Below, in pieces: positions 35,745 to 47,100 of a stretch of 64,000 nt of DNA. The stretch lies in NCBI GenBank assembly GCA_027596075.1, contig JADGJC010000093.1, positions 1 to 64,000 on the forward strand, given 5' to 3'. Positions within the stretch are counted from its first letter, which is position 1, and each line of letters starts with the position of its first letter. The position numbers were made by a program, and so were the translations under genes. This DNA is from Rhizophlyctis rosea (lineage: Eukaryota; Chytridiomycota; Chytridiomycetes; Rhizophlyctidales; Rhizophlyctidaceae). The notes below the pieces were generated by a model, which did no database searches, was not told where the DNA came from, and was given only the letters and a program-made list of their open reading frames with translations.

Positions 35745-37708
35745 CTTTCGCACATCCTTCAGTTTTGTGTGGCATTGTCATTCTGCGCGGCGTTTTACTT
35801 TGCAAAACCGCCATTGCGAAGAGAGCATATTCAAAGCTTCATGTGATGGAATGCAATTGCTTGCAAGATGCTGTAGTGACGAAGGGAATTCGCCCCCACA
35901 CCATGGCATGATGGCCCTTTCATCAATCAGCCAAATCATCAGTTCCCCCATCACGTTGGACTTATTGACAACCGACGTTCAGCCATCATAACCTCGACCC
36001 GTGCCAACGAAAAATAAATGAAATTCAGCATAACGTCATGTGTAAAGGAGCGTGTTGAACGTCCTTCTCACTCGTGCCCATCATCACACTGCCATTTGTG
36101 GATTTACTTTGCACAGTGACGACCAGATTCCCTTTGGATATGAAACTGGACTCGTCTTGTCGTCTCCATAGCGACTTGGATCGCCGAGATCCAAGACAAA
36201 ATACCGAGAAAAAAAGAATGATTCCGGAGATGATACGAAAAATCGTGGCGTACTGGTGTAAATACACACCACGACATGGTTTTAATATTATCTTCACAAG
36301 CCAACGCTATCGATAGAAGGTCGGTGCCAAGCTGGGATACCCTATGAAAATTGACCATCGATCGACATCAGCGGTTCCTCAATTGACATGCCGGGATCCA
36401 TCGCCCTGCCGCTGATCCACTTCCAATTCCCTTTCCCCTTCCTTCTGCCCTTGATTTACTACGTCATAGCACTTCATGCTACACGCCGATGCATTCAATT
36501 GATGTTGTGTTCATTCTATGAGCTGGACCATCGATCAAGCCTGCACGGATACCGTAGCCCCTTCGTTCGATTTTGTGCTCTTTTGGACCCTGCATCCGCA
36601 ACAACTTACCACGATAGCTGCTGATCAGGGGCAGCAAGCTGTGCACGATTGCATTTCAAAATGGCCTGTTTCTAATTTAAGAGCGGATTTTGAAGGAAAC
36701 CGCCCGATAAGATTCGAATAAGTCTTGCAACGGTGGTTGTGGGGTTGGTAGAACACGTTACTCTGTACTTAGCAAACGACTTGACTTGGAGTAAACCCAC
36801 TTCTAAGCATGACACTCATGCAATATGCCATTCCTTTCGGTTTTTTTTGGTGGTTACAGAAGCTGTAGCCTCCGGACCCCGCGGTTCCAAGCCCAAATGT
36901 GGCTGCTAGGAAGCTCGACAAGACCGCAACAAAAAGGACACCCACGAAACAGTCGAATGAGCTAGGGAAGAACGCCAACTTTGCGTTTGCTCCAACAACC
37001 AAAACTTCGGTGATGTTGCTAGGCTGGCACGCCCACACAGGTCGGTGACTGTAAAGATGTCGATCAACTGGATGCGCTGAGGAACAAAAAGGCAAGAAGG
37101 ACTTATGGACCATCGATTGTCCGATCATCACAAATCGCGGTTTCCATGATGCGCGATCCTCATACTCAACTTTAGCTAACTTTGATCCATGCCGCTTTGC
37201 TGTTGTTGTCAGAATGTTGCCATTTCCCATTTCACAACTCTTCGAGTACACATCCTCTGATCGAAAAACAAGATACCAGCGCAGAGTCTACGAATTCATT
37301 AAATTGACCTATGTTCATTGTCATAACTTTGATCGGTAGATGCTGGCAATACATAATCCTGCTTGCAATGTATGAAGGCCATTGCGCGTTGCTCATATAG
37401 CCCACGATGCCAATCGCTGGCTCAAAAAAGGGACGCGAGGAACGAGATGCTGCAAAAGATGTGATAACAACCCCAGCCAAACCGGGCCCTGCCAGATTTC
37501 AAATAATGGCACGTGATTGCGAGAGGATAGCGTGAGGGGTGGATGCAATGCTACGAAACATGCCGCACCAAAACGAGAAGCACTAAAAGCTCCTCAAAAC
37601 CTTCAAAAAACGGTTGGTTTGAAAACCCCAAATTTTGCATATACACCCAAGAATCCTTCTGCGGTAAGTGCGGTTACACCCCAAAACCCCGTCCCTCCTA
37701 CCCCACAC
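35745..37708. other. intergenic, no supported gene
   Basis: A 160-aa minus-strand frame at 36769-37251 has one hydrophobic stretch but no motif or coding bias. The C-rich sequence after 37660 is the antisense of the surface-protein gene. Confidence 0.45.
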
Positions 37709-40700
37709 CTACTTCCACCCCCAATCCCCCTCCCCACCCTCATCAAACTCCCACCCCTCGACCTCCTCCCCATCCGCCTCAAAAAGCACATCCAACCCAC
37801 CACAACCCGCCCCCCCACCCACCCCAGCCGAGCCAGCCACCCCAAAACCAGACACCCACCGAGTCCCAACGCGAGGGACGCGAGAGGCGACCCACCGAGA
37901 NNNNNNNNNNACTCCCTCCTTGCCCCCACCCTCAACCCTTTCCCGAACCTTCTTCCCAGCCGCATGTCCAATGGTTGCCCCAACATTCTTGGGTTTACTC
38001 TTGATAGCGCCTAACTGCATCCCCCTCCCCTCACTCCCCGCCCTAGAATGCGGCGCCGACGGAGTAGAAGTTTGACCAGGGAGAGGAGTGGATGTTGCGG
38101 ATCGGACGGGTGTAGAATTGTGAGAGAGTGGTTGGGAACTGGGTTTAGGTGAAGGAGTGAACCTCCCCCCACCACCACGTTCCTGTTCCCGAACCGCACT
38201 CCGTCCCCAATCCTCTTCATCTTCCTCTTCTTCCCCGCCACCAAGACCCTGGTATCCAGCACTGCCGCCCTTCCCACCAAACAACCTTCCCAAAATCCCT
38301 CCTCCTCCTGCCGCACTACCGCCGCCGCCGCCGCCGCCCCGTCCGCCTTCCATATCACTCAACATAATACTATTCCCCCCAGGAACTTTCTTCGTCCTCC
38401 AATACGCCAAAAGCAAAACCCCAAACACAAAGATAGTCATCAACCCAACCATCTTAACCATATCGTCACTCACGCCCTCCGTCGGGACTTTCGTTCCTCC
38501 ACCCGTACCAGGCGGGGTTGTCGTTCCCGCACCTTCTTTCTCCTCCTCTTCTTTCCCGCTCCCCGTATCCCCACCCTCCGGCTCGTCCTGAGCCGGCGGC
38601 GACGGAACAATTCCCTCTCCAACCCACACAACCGACGTCCTCCCAACAAAGACACCACCACCCTCGTCCCGTCCCGCCACAATGATATCCCCCGACGCCT
38701 TATCGATGCCCCCTAAAATTACGGACGTCAACCGCGAGGAGGATTTGTATTCGGAGGGGAAGGGTGGGAGGGGAATGAGTGCGGATTTGAGGATCTATGG
38801 TTTGTTTCGAGGGTTTTACAGGGGTGTGTTAGAAAAAATGTAAAGAGTTATGAACTTGTACGTCTAGACTTCCACCGACCAAACAGGTACGGAAAAGAAA
38901 ACGCCACATATAAAAGCCGATTCACTGGAAAACCACAGGTTTACATACCTTGCCACCACTTCCAACCCCAACCACGTACCCATTACTCCCCTTATCCGTC
39001 CACGGCACAGAACTTACAGCAGGATACGATTTCCTAACGAAGATAAATGAAGGGTCAAAACCGTTGGACTATCCAAAATCACGACGAACACTCAAAATAT
39101 GTCGTTTCACATGGACCCCCTTGCTGAGGAATCACAACCTCCTCCCCCGCCTCCCGGCCAAAAGAAGAAAAAAACCAGATGTCGCCTTCACACCCCGCTG
39201 GTCCTCAGAGGTTAACTCACCCAACATCCTTCCCACCCTTCTCTACAACCCCAGCAACATACACCACAGAATTAGCCCCGTCCTCGTAATACCCAGACAC
39301 GGATATCGGAACGCGTGCCGCCGAAGAAGACGCAGGCGACGGCGGGAACACGACTGGCCAGTCCAATTCACCTGCAAAAATGAAAAAGCAGAAGAAAAGA
39401 GGATGGATGTAAGCCCTTACCATTATATGGAAAGTCAAATACACCTCAGATCTCCTTGGAAATAACTCAAAATCAAAAAACGCCATACCTTTATCCTTCA
39501 ACCCAACGAAAAACCCTCCAACCTTCCCCTCCTCCCCTCCCGCAACCTCCTTCCCCGCAACACTAACCCCCCCACTAACCCCAACACCCGCAACCAAAAC
39601 CCGACACTCCTGCCCAACAACCGTAACCTCCCCAACCGCCCCCTTCATCCCCGCACCCAAAACCCCCACATCCCCAACCTGCAGCACAGCGACACTCTTC
39701 CCCTCCACATCCTCCGGCAAGAACCCGTCCGGCCCCGTCGCTATTGAAATGATATTAAGAGAGATTGGGGATGTTGCGGAGAGGGTTTTCGTGGAGTAAG
39801 TGAAGGCTGTTAGTGTTAGGAGGTATGATTTCGTGCAGGGGTTGTAGGTCATGGAGGAGATGTATGTTACGGGTATTTCGGTCGTTTCTTCCGCAGGTGG
39901 TGGTGTATCCGCCGGGGGTTTATCTTCATTCACCTTTGTCGGAACTACCAACTTTGTCGTTGTCGTCGTGGTTGTCGTCGTGGTAGTAGTAGCACTAGTG
40001 GACGTCTGCGCGGCAGGGCCATCGGCCTTGATGTCCAGATTTGGAGATCGACGAATACGATTGCGAAGCTGTTTAGACGCGGCGGAGGACGGTGTGGCAG
40101 GTTCCACAAAGTTGGCGGCGCCTTCGACGATTTCGCCGGAGGGGTTCACGACGAAGATGAAGGTTCCGAATTCGTTTTCTGGTCTGTGTGAAATCATTTA
40201 ACCCGTCAGAATGGGAGTCGTAAATGCAGCAATATCTCTCCCACCCCACTGTCGGTTCGGAAGACACCTACGCCTGAAATATCTCCCCGTACTTCATCTC
40301 CCCATCAGCACCCCTCACATCCGCCGTCAAGTTCTTCCAAAACGTGCCGGCAACCAATAAGTCCCCGCTCGGCATGACCGTGCTCGCGACTTTGAACGGC
40401 GCGAGGTATTCAATAGCTTGGTTGACTTGCTTCTGTGCGTCTTCGAGCACTTTAACGCTCTTCAGCCACGCGAATCCGGCGCGTTTGGGTTCGGAGGGGA
40501 TGCGTCCGATGAGGACGTGGTAGGTGTTGTCGGCGGCTGTGGGAAGTTTCGGTGAAGAGAGCGTTAGAATGATGGTTATGACTGATCAAGGATGTGAGAG
40601 CGCATGGGTTGACGCGTCGCACACCTTTTGCTTGGATGTCACCTCTCTCATTGGAAGGCACCGCCACGTTCCCTTTCGCCATGGCCACAAAATACGTCCC

Positions 40701-41400
40701 ACCGCCCGCTTCCTTCCCGGCCGGCCAGGTGTCGAGTACTATTACGCTTGGGGACGTGACGTCTACTTTAGCCTTTCCTGTCTGTACCCCCCAAGCGAAT
40801 TCATTAGGTTTGGCGGAATTCATTTTGAGGACCACTCCATCAGCACCCTTGGAGGCTGCTGATTTTGGCAGGGGTAGTTCTGGTTTGGACGGGTTTGGCG
40901 TGAGGAATTCTACGGTGCCGCCTTGGAGCGTTCCGGAGAGGTAGAGCACGCTGTTTTACCAAGATGATTTGAAAGCTGGTCAGTACTTGGCGTTGTTACA
41001 GCGCGACACATGTTCGAACTCACCCATCCTCCACCAAACTTACTCCCAGACTTCCTGGATCCAATCGCGCGGTGGTAGAATTTGAAGCAGCGGGTGTTAC
41101 ATACGCGACATATGTATACGCTGAAGCGGTGGGTGAACGCGATATATTTGGGTTAGTGACGCCCGTTCTTCCACGCCCGTAAGAAAACAACGCTGACTTG
41201 ATGTGGCTCACCAGTTGACTTGGAAGTATCAGTAGGCGCGTTCCACGCCCTTCCTGCAAGAGCAATCACTAGCAGAAAAAAGAGGTAACTGCGAGCCAAG
41301 TTACGTGAGAAGTGACAAGCCTAAATGAACAAAGAAGAATGCGCGTGTCAGTACAAAAGTGGGCGCGAGAGAGAATGAGACTCTGGTGAATGATTACCAT
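37709..41400 (-). CDS. secreted/type I membrane protein with propeller-like repeats
   Basis: Nine exons on the minus strand: 41400-41398, 41320-41212, 41120-41024, 40950-40625, 40536-40272, 40183-39489, 39371-39221, 39033-38949 and 38794-37709. Phases agree at every join; about 938 aa. The first exon is the ATG alone; exon 2 supplies a signal peptide (YLFFLLVIALAGRAW). Recurring short units resemble beta-propeller blades: GVLYLSGTLQGG, GDLLVAGTFWKN, YVVGVGSGGK, VILGGIDKASGDIIVAGRD. A Thr run (ACN codons, near 39960-40000) links them. Near 38420 a single helix (MVGLMTIFVFGVLLLAYW) precedes a Gly-, Ser- and acid-rich cytoplasmic tail that crosses an assembly gap. I do not recognise the family; SBBP-type propeller is the closest pattern. 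A surface or adhesion role is inference. The last about 65 residues after the gap and the stop are uncertain. Confidence 0.72.
37901..37910. other. assembly gap (10 N)
   Basis: Inside the 3' end of the surface-protein gene, in sequence that is C-rich on the plus strand and so G-rich on the coding strand. Confidence 0.95.
39955..39993 (-). repeat. trinucleotide repeat coding poly-threonine
   Basis: On the coding strand ACN codons repeat and make a run of about a dozen Thr residues in the surface protein. This is a likely site of length change and of O-glycosylation. Confidence 0.7.
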
Positions 41401-42176
41401 GCCGGGCCGCCGCTCTCTAAGATGTAGTAGGACCTATTTGAGATTGGTGGGTGAGCGTGGGAAGATTGGCCAGTGGGAAGTGCAGACCAAAGACGCGTTC
41501 GAGGGGGAGGATGTGGTGGTAAAGAACAGAAGCAGTGGCAGCGATTAGGTTGCGGACCAAAATACGATAATCAGAGTCCCTTTGCGAGAGTATATAGCTG
41601 ACACGCCGTGGTATAATGGTGTCAATCACGATGAACAATGAACGAGAACGGAGCGGATGACGGGGGTTTGCGAATCGCGTTGGAACAGGATGGACGTGTC
41701 AAATTGGGTACAGAAGGACACAGCATGACTCACAAATTGATGATAAGTCACGTGATCATAATCATCAGTTGACTGTTTTAACTTTTCAAATTTCAGGGTC
41801 CAAATGGAACCGTCATCCACAGCAGTTTTCGAAAGCCATGGTAGAGAGAGGGACGTGCACATGTGCTAGGGGGATGCTAAGGAAGGGAGAATCAATAGAA
41901 GCCATAAAATAGGCGGCGTTTGATTGAGGTATTTAAGCAAGAAGTCCAAAGCCATTATGGCCCATGAGTAAAATGGCACCATGAGACTTAAACACTCTTA
42001 ACGCCCACGCCCAAAGAAAAGATTGATCATTTCACTATACGATTGTATCCTGAAGCACACAACATGGGTCACGATTTTGAGAGAAGAAGATGCAAGACTC
42101 TATCGCCAAGGGTATATATTGAAAAATGCGAACCGAAACCCACAAAGACCGCACCCAACTCAAACCCCACACCTCT
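41401..42176. other. intergenic: promoter of surface protein and 3' side of the Cys-rich gene
   Basis: No gene supported. Both flanking genes lie on the minus strand, so this holds the promoter of the downstream gene and the 3' end of the other. Confidence 0.45.
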
Positions 42177-42587
42177 CTACGAACTAGCCCTAGCCGCACT
42201 CCCCTGCACATAACAACTTGGAATCATACAATTCGGAATACACTTCATAGTCAAAATCGCCGTATTATCATCCGCCTTCACACTCGAACACACAGTCCCC
42301 TGCGCACAATCATACTGCGTGTTACAGCTAACATAGCTATCAGTCGTAGCGCTCTTATTCAACAACTGACTAACGCAGCTCGAAACGAGGCAGGACGGAA
42401 CGCAGCGGGCGGACTTTGTGGCTGAGTTCGGGTTGCTGTTGTCGTTGAGGGTTGTGCAGAGGGACGAGGAGTCGCAGTCGCTGTTGGTGGTGCATTTGGA
42501 GTAGCCGCCTGGGCCGGAGGAGGACGAGGAGTCGGCTGCTACGAGGGCGGCGACGGTGGCGACAAGGAGGAATTTCACGTGCATCAT
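42177..42587 (-). CDS. small secreted cysteine-rich protein, two six-Cys modules
   Basis: 136 aa from MMHVKF. A signal peptide (FLLVATVAALVAA) is followed by a Ser run and then two modules with the same cysteine order: C-x5-C-x5-C-x(n)-C-x3-C-x4-C. Module 1 starts CTTNSDC and ends CVPSCLVSSC; module 2 starts CNTQYDC and ends CIPNCMIPSC. All twelve cysteines could pair as disulfides. The frame is open to an ATG 72 bases upstream (42659), but the TATA box at 42693-42700 would put the transcript start almost on that ATG, so I chose the internal start, which also puts the signal peptide at the N-terminus. Secreted effector-like or wall-associated roles are possible; no family recognised. Confidence 0.8.
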   Translation of the reverse strand: MMHVKFLLVATVAALVAADSSSSSGPGGYSKCTTNSDCDSSSLCTTLNDNSNPNSATKSARCVPSCLVSSCVSQLLNKSATTDSYVSCNTQYDCAQGTVCSSVKADDNTAILTMKCIPNCMIPSCYVQGSAARASS

Positions 42588-42692
42588 GTTTTTGGTGTGT
42601 TTGCTTTGCGTTGAGAGTGAGCCGTGTGTGGGTCTGAATGAGATCTTGTGGGAGGACAAGAGCTGCAGAGGAAGGCTTGGAGTGCAATGCTC

Positions 42693-42700
42693 TTTATATA
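42693..42700 (-). promoter_or_regulatory. TATA box of the Cys-rich secreted protein gene
   Basis: TATATAAA on the minus strand, 34 bases before ATG 42659 and about 105 before the preferred ATG 42587. It is used to decide the start. Confidence 0.55.
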
Positions 42701-43418
42701 GTTTTAGAAAGTTCTTGCGTTTCCAAAAGTCCTGATCTGTTCCCCTTCACAAACGGTTGACACTTGATCGCAAACTGGCCTCGGTAAACAATGGCACCTG
42801 TTCCGTCTATTTCTGGATGCGATCACCCATCCGCGTACCAGATACAACCTGCATTATCCCCCGTGCACTCCACCATGAGACTTTACCCATCAGCGCCATA
42901 CCCGAACGCTGGAAATTCCGAACCCCCATGGTGGGGCCATCTTATCTCCCCGACGGTCCCAGTCGAGTGGGAGATTCAGCCGTACCCCACTCGGAGGTAG
43001 ACCTCGATCATAGGGTTGGGATACTCGAACGCGCGTCGCGTAAGTGCTAGAACTTCGATGCCCATCTCCGAATTTACCATGCATGGTAAACAAAGATGAT
43101 TGGCTCGTGCCAGTTCCGCCATTCTGTCTGTGGCGACTTCTCTTCACGTGGAACCTACTAGATGCACGTGCATGTAAGAATAGTTAACCGAAACACGTCT
43201 TGATATCTCCCCCAATCTTTAACATTACGACAGAGGCCGTTACCACCACAGCAAAGTCCATCGAATGGATGCCGCCTGCTGTGTCCTGTAATGATTGGAA
43301 CCTTCCCACGGCATATGGGGATGCCTTGATCGAACAAACATGGTGGTGATTGAAATATCAAGCTGATGCAGTGCACACCGTCCCGCTTGCTTTCAATACA
43401 GGAATGAACTACTTCGCC

Positions 43419-43469
43419 TGTGCAGAATGGGACAATTGGGATCGCGTGTGCAGAATGGGACAATTGGGA
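43419..43469 (+). repeat. 28-nt tandem duplication
   Basis: The same 23 bases (starting TGTGCAGAATGGGAC) occur at 43419-43441 and 43447-43469, offset by 28. Confidence 0.7.
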
Positions 43470-43867
43470 GTCCAGTCTGCGGCCTTTCCAATAGCCCGTA
43501 CGATTACGTAACACCCCGGTGGCTTTGAATGGAAGGTCACCTCAACCCACCCAAGGACCCCTATCCATCGCGAAACCTGATGGAATTGTAGGAAAGGTGA
43601 TGAAAAACGAAGTTTGCCAGCCCATGGGAATGACGGGGGATATTCAGATGAAAAGAACCATTATCATGTTTTCGGATTAACCGCTCTTGGAAAGACACCA
43701 CCCTCCACAGCATTACCAATACATCAACATCCTTATAATCAGCCCAATGCACCGCCGGTCCCCCTCGCACCCTCCGCTGAGAACAATCCACAACCGCCGA
43801 CCCACCACATTCTGTCATTCACACCCACATACTCCTCGGCAACCGACACATCACAACCCTACCAAAA

Positions 43868-44173
43868 ATGCCACCAGACTTCCTAACCCTAACCCACCAC
43901 TACATTTCCCGCAACAATGAGCCCCTCGTCGCATCCTTCCTCGCCGCGCGGCACCTACGACGACAAGCTCCCACTGGCAATGACAACGCGCAGGCCACTG
44001 ATGGTGATCCCGCGCAGGCTATAGCAACTGAAGCGATGTGCTGGATGGTGTTGAATGCAGAACAGAGGGAGAGGGTGAGGGAGTTAGATCAGGTCGAGGG
44101 CGGTAAGGGGGCAGTGAATTTGCCCGGGAGGTTGTTGGATGGGTGTGGGGGATTGTTGTTGATGAGGGGGTGA
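43868..44173 (+). CDS. hypothetical small protein
   Basis: 101-aa frame. No family recognised. It reads MPPDFLTLTHHYISRNNEPL, then a helical stretch (VASFLAARHLRRQ), a polar linker, and AIATEAMCWMVLNAEQRERV. Coding is supported by the exon pattern of this window: C-ending codons at the start and G-ending codons at the end. The final residues (LDGCGGLLLMRG) may be intron read-through, so the gene could continue downstream after a splice I cannot place. Confidence 0.42.
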   Translation: MPPDFLTLTHHYISRNNEPLVASFLAARHLRRQAPTGNDNAQATDGDPAQAIATEAMCWMVLNAEQRERVRELDQVEGGKGAVNLPGRLLDGCGGLLLMRG

Positions 44174-47100
44174 TGCATTCGATGGCAGATAGTTTGTCAA
44201 GGGCCGATTCATTGTTTGGGATGATTCCTGGCCTCGTGCGGTGGTCATCAAGTCCGCTAAGTGGGAAGCAAGCCGAAGTGGTAATTTGGACGAGTAACAT
44301 AGAACCAAACGTGGTTTGGATGTAAATGTAAATAGCAGCGGTACATTGTAACATAGAAAATTATGCATACCCATCTTAGGACCATGTGGAAAGTGCTCCG
44401 TATTGTGGATGCTGGATGTTCTTGGTTTCGTACATCATGGGCTTGCTTCGTTGTATATCTATAATGACTTGTACAGCTTCGTCTGTGTGGGCAGAGGTGG
44501 AGTGGCATGCGCTCATGCACTCGCCGGAAAAAAACATAAACATTGCCGTACATTGGTGTTGCAGCACAACGCCTGTCAAAGATGGATATTCTTTCGCCTA
44601 CACTTGAAGGAGAAAAGCGCGGGTTTATTCATGACATCGGGAAGTACCGTCAAAGCAAGTCATGAAATTGTCCGCCATTCCAGATGGCAGATACCCCATC
44701 TGAAACAACATACAAACTCGGCAGGCACAGAAGCGCTGTGGCTTCTGCTGCTTTCTTCTCTTACTGCCAAATACCCGTCGTGTGCAATGGGGTGCCAGGA
44801 TGCCAGTGACCTGAGTGACGTTCATCGCTCTATCGCAGCCTGAACTTTTTGTGCGAAACTTCTGGATATCCTTTTGTCCTCTGTGCGTTTTGACAAAAAG
44901 GCGGAAAAGACTCATGAAATCCAAATGGTGACAGTTTGAGATGAGCAAGTCCGAGCAACTTCAATCCCATTTGAGTGAGAGTCGAGTTGAAGATAAGAAA
45001 AATCCATCCGACGCACATTTCAAACCTCGCTGATAGGTCACTTCAACGACAAAGACCTGTGGAAAAGGAAAGTAGGCAGATTGCATCCATGGTTCATAGC
45101 GTTTCTACTCGACATCAGCTATGCTCCCTCAATCGAAATCTGTGCCAGCATACTGAATCTGATGAATTCCCGCTGACAAGGCTCCACCCTCAAAAAGAAA
45201 CGACAAGCTAATCCGAGACCGAGGGGGGCGACATCCCACATTAGCGAGTGTCGACTTCGCACGGTTGCACTGGTCGAGATATGATCTAGCCGTACGACGA
45301 TGAGTGGAATGTGGGGATCCTAACCATCCACCCAGGATGAAGGAAGACTTCCAGGCGGTTCGTAATGCTAAAAAAAAAAATAGATGCGATTGCAATGTTG
45401 AAGTTGGACGGGGATGCATTCGAAACACCGACACACTTATGTAAGTGTTTGCATTGGTTCTGCGAATGAGCATAACCTATTACGTAAGGTACCAGGGAAA
45501 TGGACGATGGGCAGCCTGGGTGAGCGTGCCACAGCATTGACAAAGGGGAATGACGAGCACTTCTCAACCGGCCAAAAGAACGGCCCAAGCTGCAAGCTGC
45601 GGATTCTGCCATCGCGTCACATGCGCAGTTGTAGGGGGGTATGAATGAATCGTCAACAGGATTGTGGAATAGTGAGATGCCAGGAAGTTGTCAATCCCGA
45701 CTGCCTACCAGTTGAAATTGCAGGCGGTATTAGTTGCTATTGGTGGTCCTTGATACCCTGAAATGATGTCCTTAGTGTCGGAGAACATACAGCATGCAAA
45801 AATGGTAAACAAAGCTCCAGACATAAAATCCTCAGTGGTGCGCGCTGCATACCGTCCATCTGGGCACAAGTCAAAAAAGTGGCTCTGTTATTCGGTTTGC
45901 CTCAACGAAAGTCAATGGATGCTTTTGAATGACGGGATGATTTTCTTTTTGCGAACAACTCGGCCTGCAGCTCTACCACTTGGCTCGAATGGGTCAGGGT
46001 GGCTTCGTAGTCACTGCGGAAAGACAGCGCTGTGTCTTATTCTAAGAGATTGCTGTAGAGATGTTGAGCACCCCCAAGAGTTCAAAGCAGGGGAGTACCG
46101 TGCTTTACCTAACACTCGATTCTTTTTGCCGCCCAAAACCAGAAAACCATCAAGATCCCGGGGAAGATACGTGTGATCTACCATACGGCTTATGCAGTGG
46201 CTCAACGGACGACCGGGATGTTATTTCCGGTGCCGGCTCGGAGAATGTACGTTTGCCGCCTTGATGGGTCATCAGAAAAGGGCGGAAACTTGATTGCTCC
46301 CGAGCTTCATTCTTCCGCTCAAGAACCCATACCTAAAATCTTCCATCCTCCGTCGTATTGGGCCTTTCAACCTGGGCCCCTCATCACGTGACTTAATTAG
46401 GCTGAGCCTAGCTGAAGTATGGATTACACGAATCAAATTTTGCACATGTGTGAAATGTGAAAGGAGCGCATGAGGGAAGACCCAATGTTGTCACGGCGGA
46501 GTTTTTTGTGCTGGTGGCTGTAAGTCATTGGAAAGTTTTGGCTGAAGAGACCTGCAATGGCGAAATCAATTAGGAGAGATTTTCCTTTCGCACGTTTTCA
46601 TAGCCGGATGCAAGGGCAGTGGGATTAGCATGTTCACTACGTTCCTGTGGTGGATTTCCCAACTCTCCAACGAAAATAGAGGAGACTACTCAATCTACTA
46701 TGGGGCTTTGTAAGGAGGTGCCTGCTGCTAGATGAGGGTGTACTTAAGTGTGTGGGAAGGAAATTTAAGAGTGTGGGACAGCAGTCACCAATTCGAAGTA
46801 TAGATTAACAAGGGAAGATGTTGCTGGAAACTGTTACTTGACTCTTAGGACCCATCCGCCAAACATTCCATGAACGGAGCTGAGGTAGTTGCGAATTGTG
46901 CGGCAACACGCTTCTCATAGGTATGTTGATCCTCACACTGATCGCATGGACAAAAAGGACGAGTTGGCTTGAAGAAAATAAGAACAACGCAGACCCGACA
47001 ACCATGGTTCTCACTTAGCGCTGATTCGTCGCTGGTAGATGAGCAAAAAACTGGAGGAAAATACATGTCAAGGTTTCAAAGCTCCTTCATATACTACGCA

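Larger units (their letters stand above)
42588..43867. other. intergenic, with a 28-nt duplication
   Basis: Contains the promoter of the Cys-rich gene and a direct duplication at 43419-43469. No supported gene. The C-rich sequence at 43690-43860 leads into the ORF at 43868. Confidence 0.45.

Noticed and set aside
36769..37251. 160-aa minus-strand frame with a hydrophobic stretch
   Set aside because: Single feature only, no coding bias and no relation to neighbours.
37517..38014. Plus-strand proline-rich open frame
   Set aside because: Antisense of the Gly-rich tail of the minus-strand surface protein; C-rich sequence has few stop codons, so the frame is a shadow.
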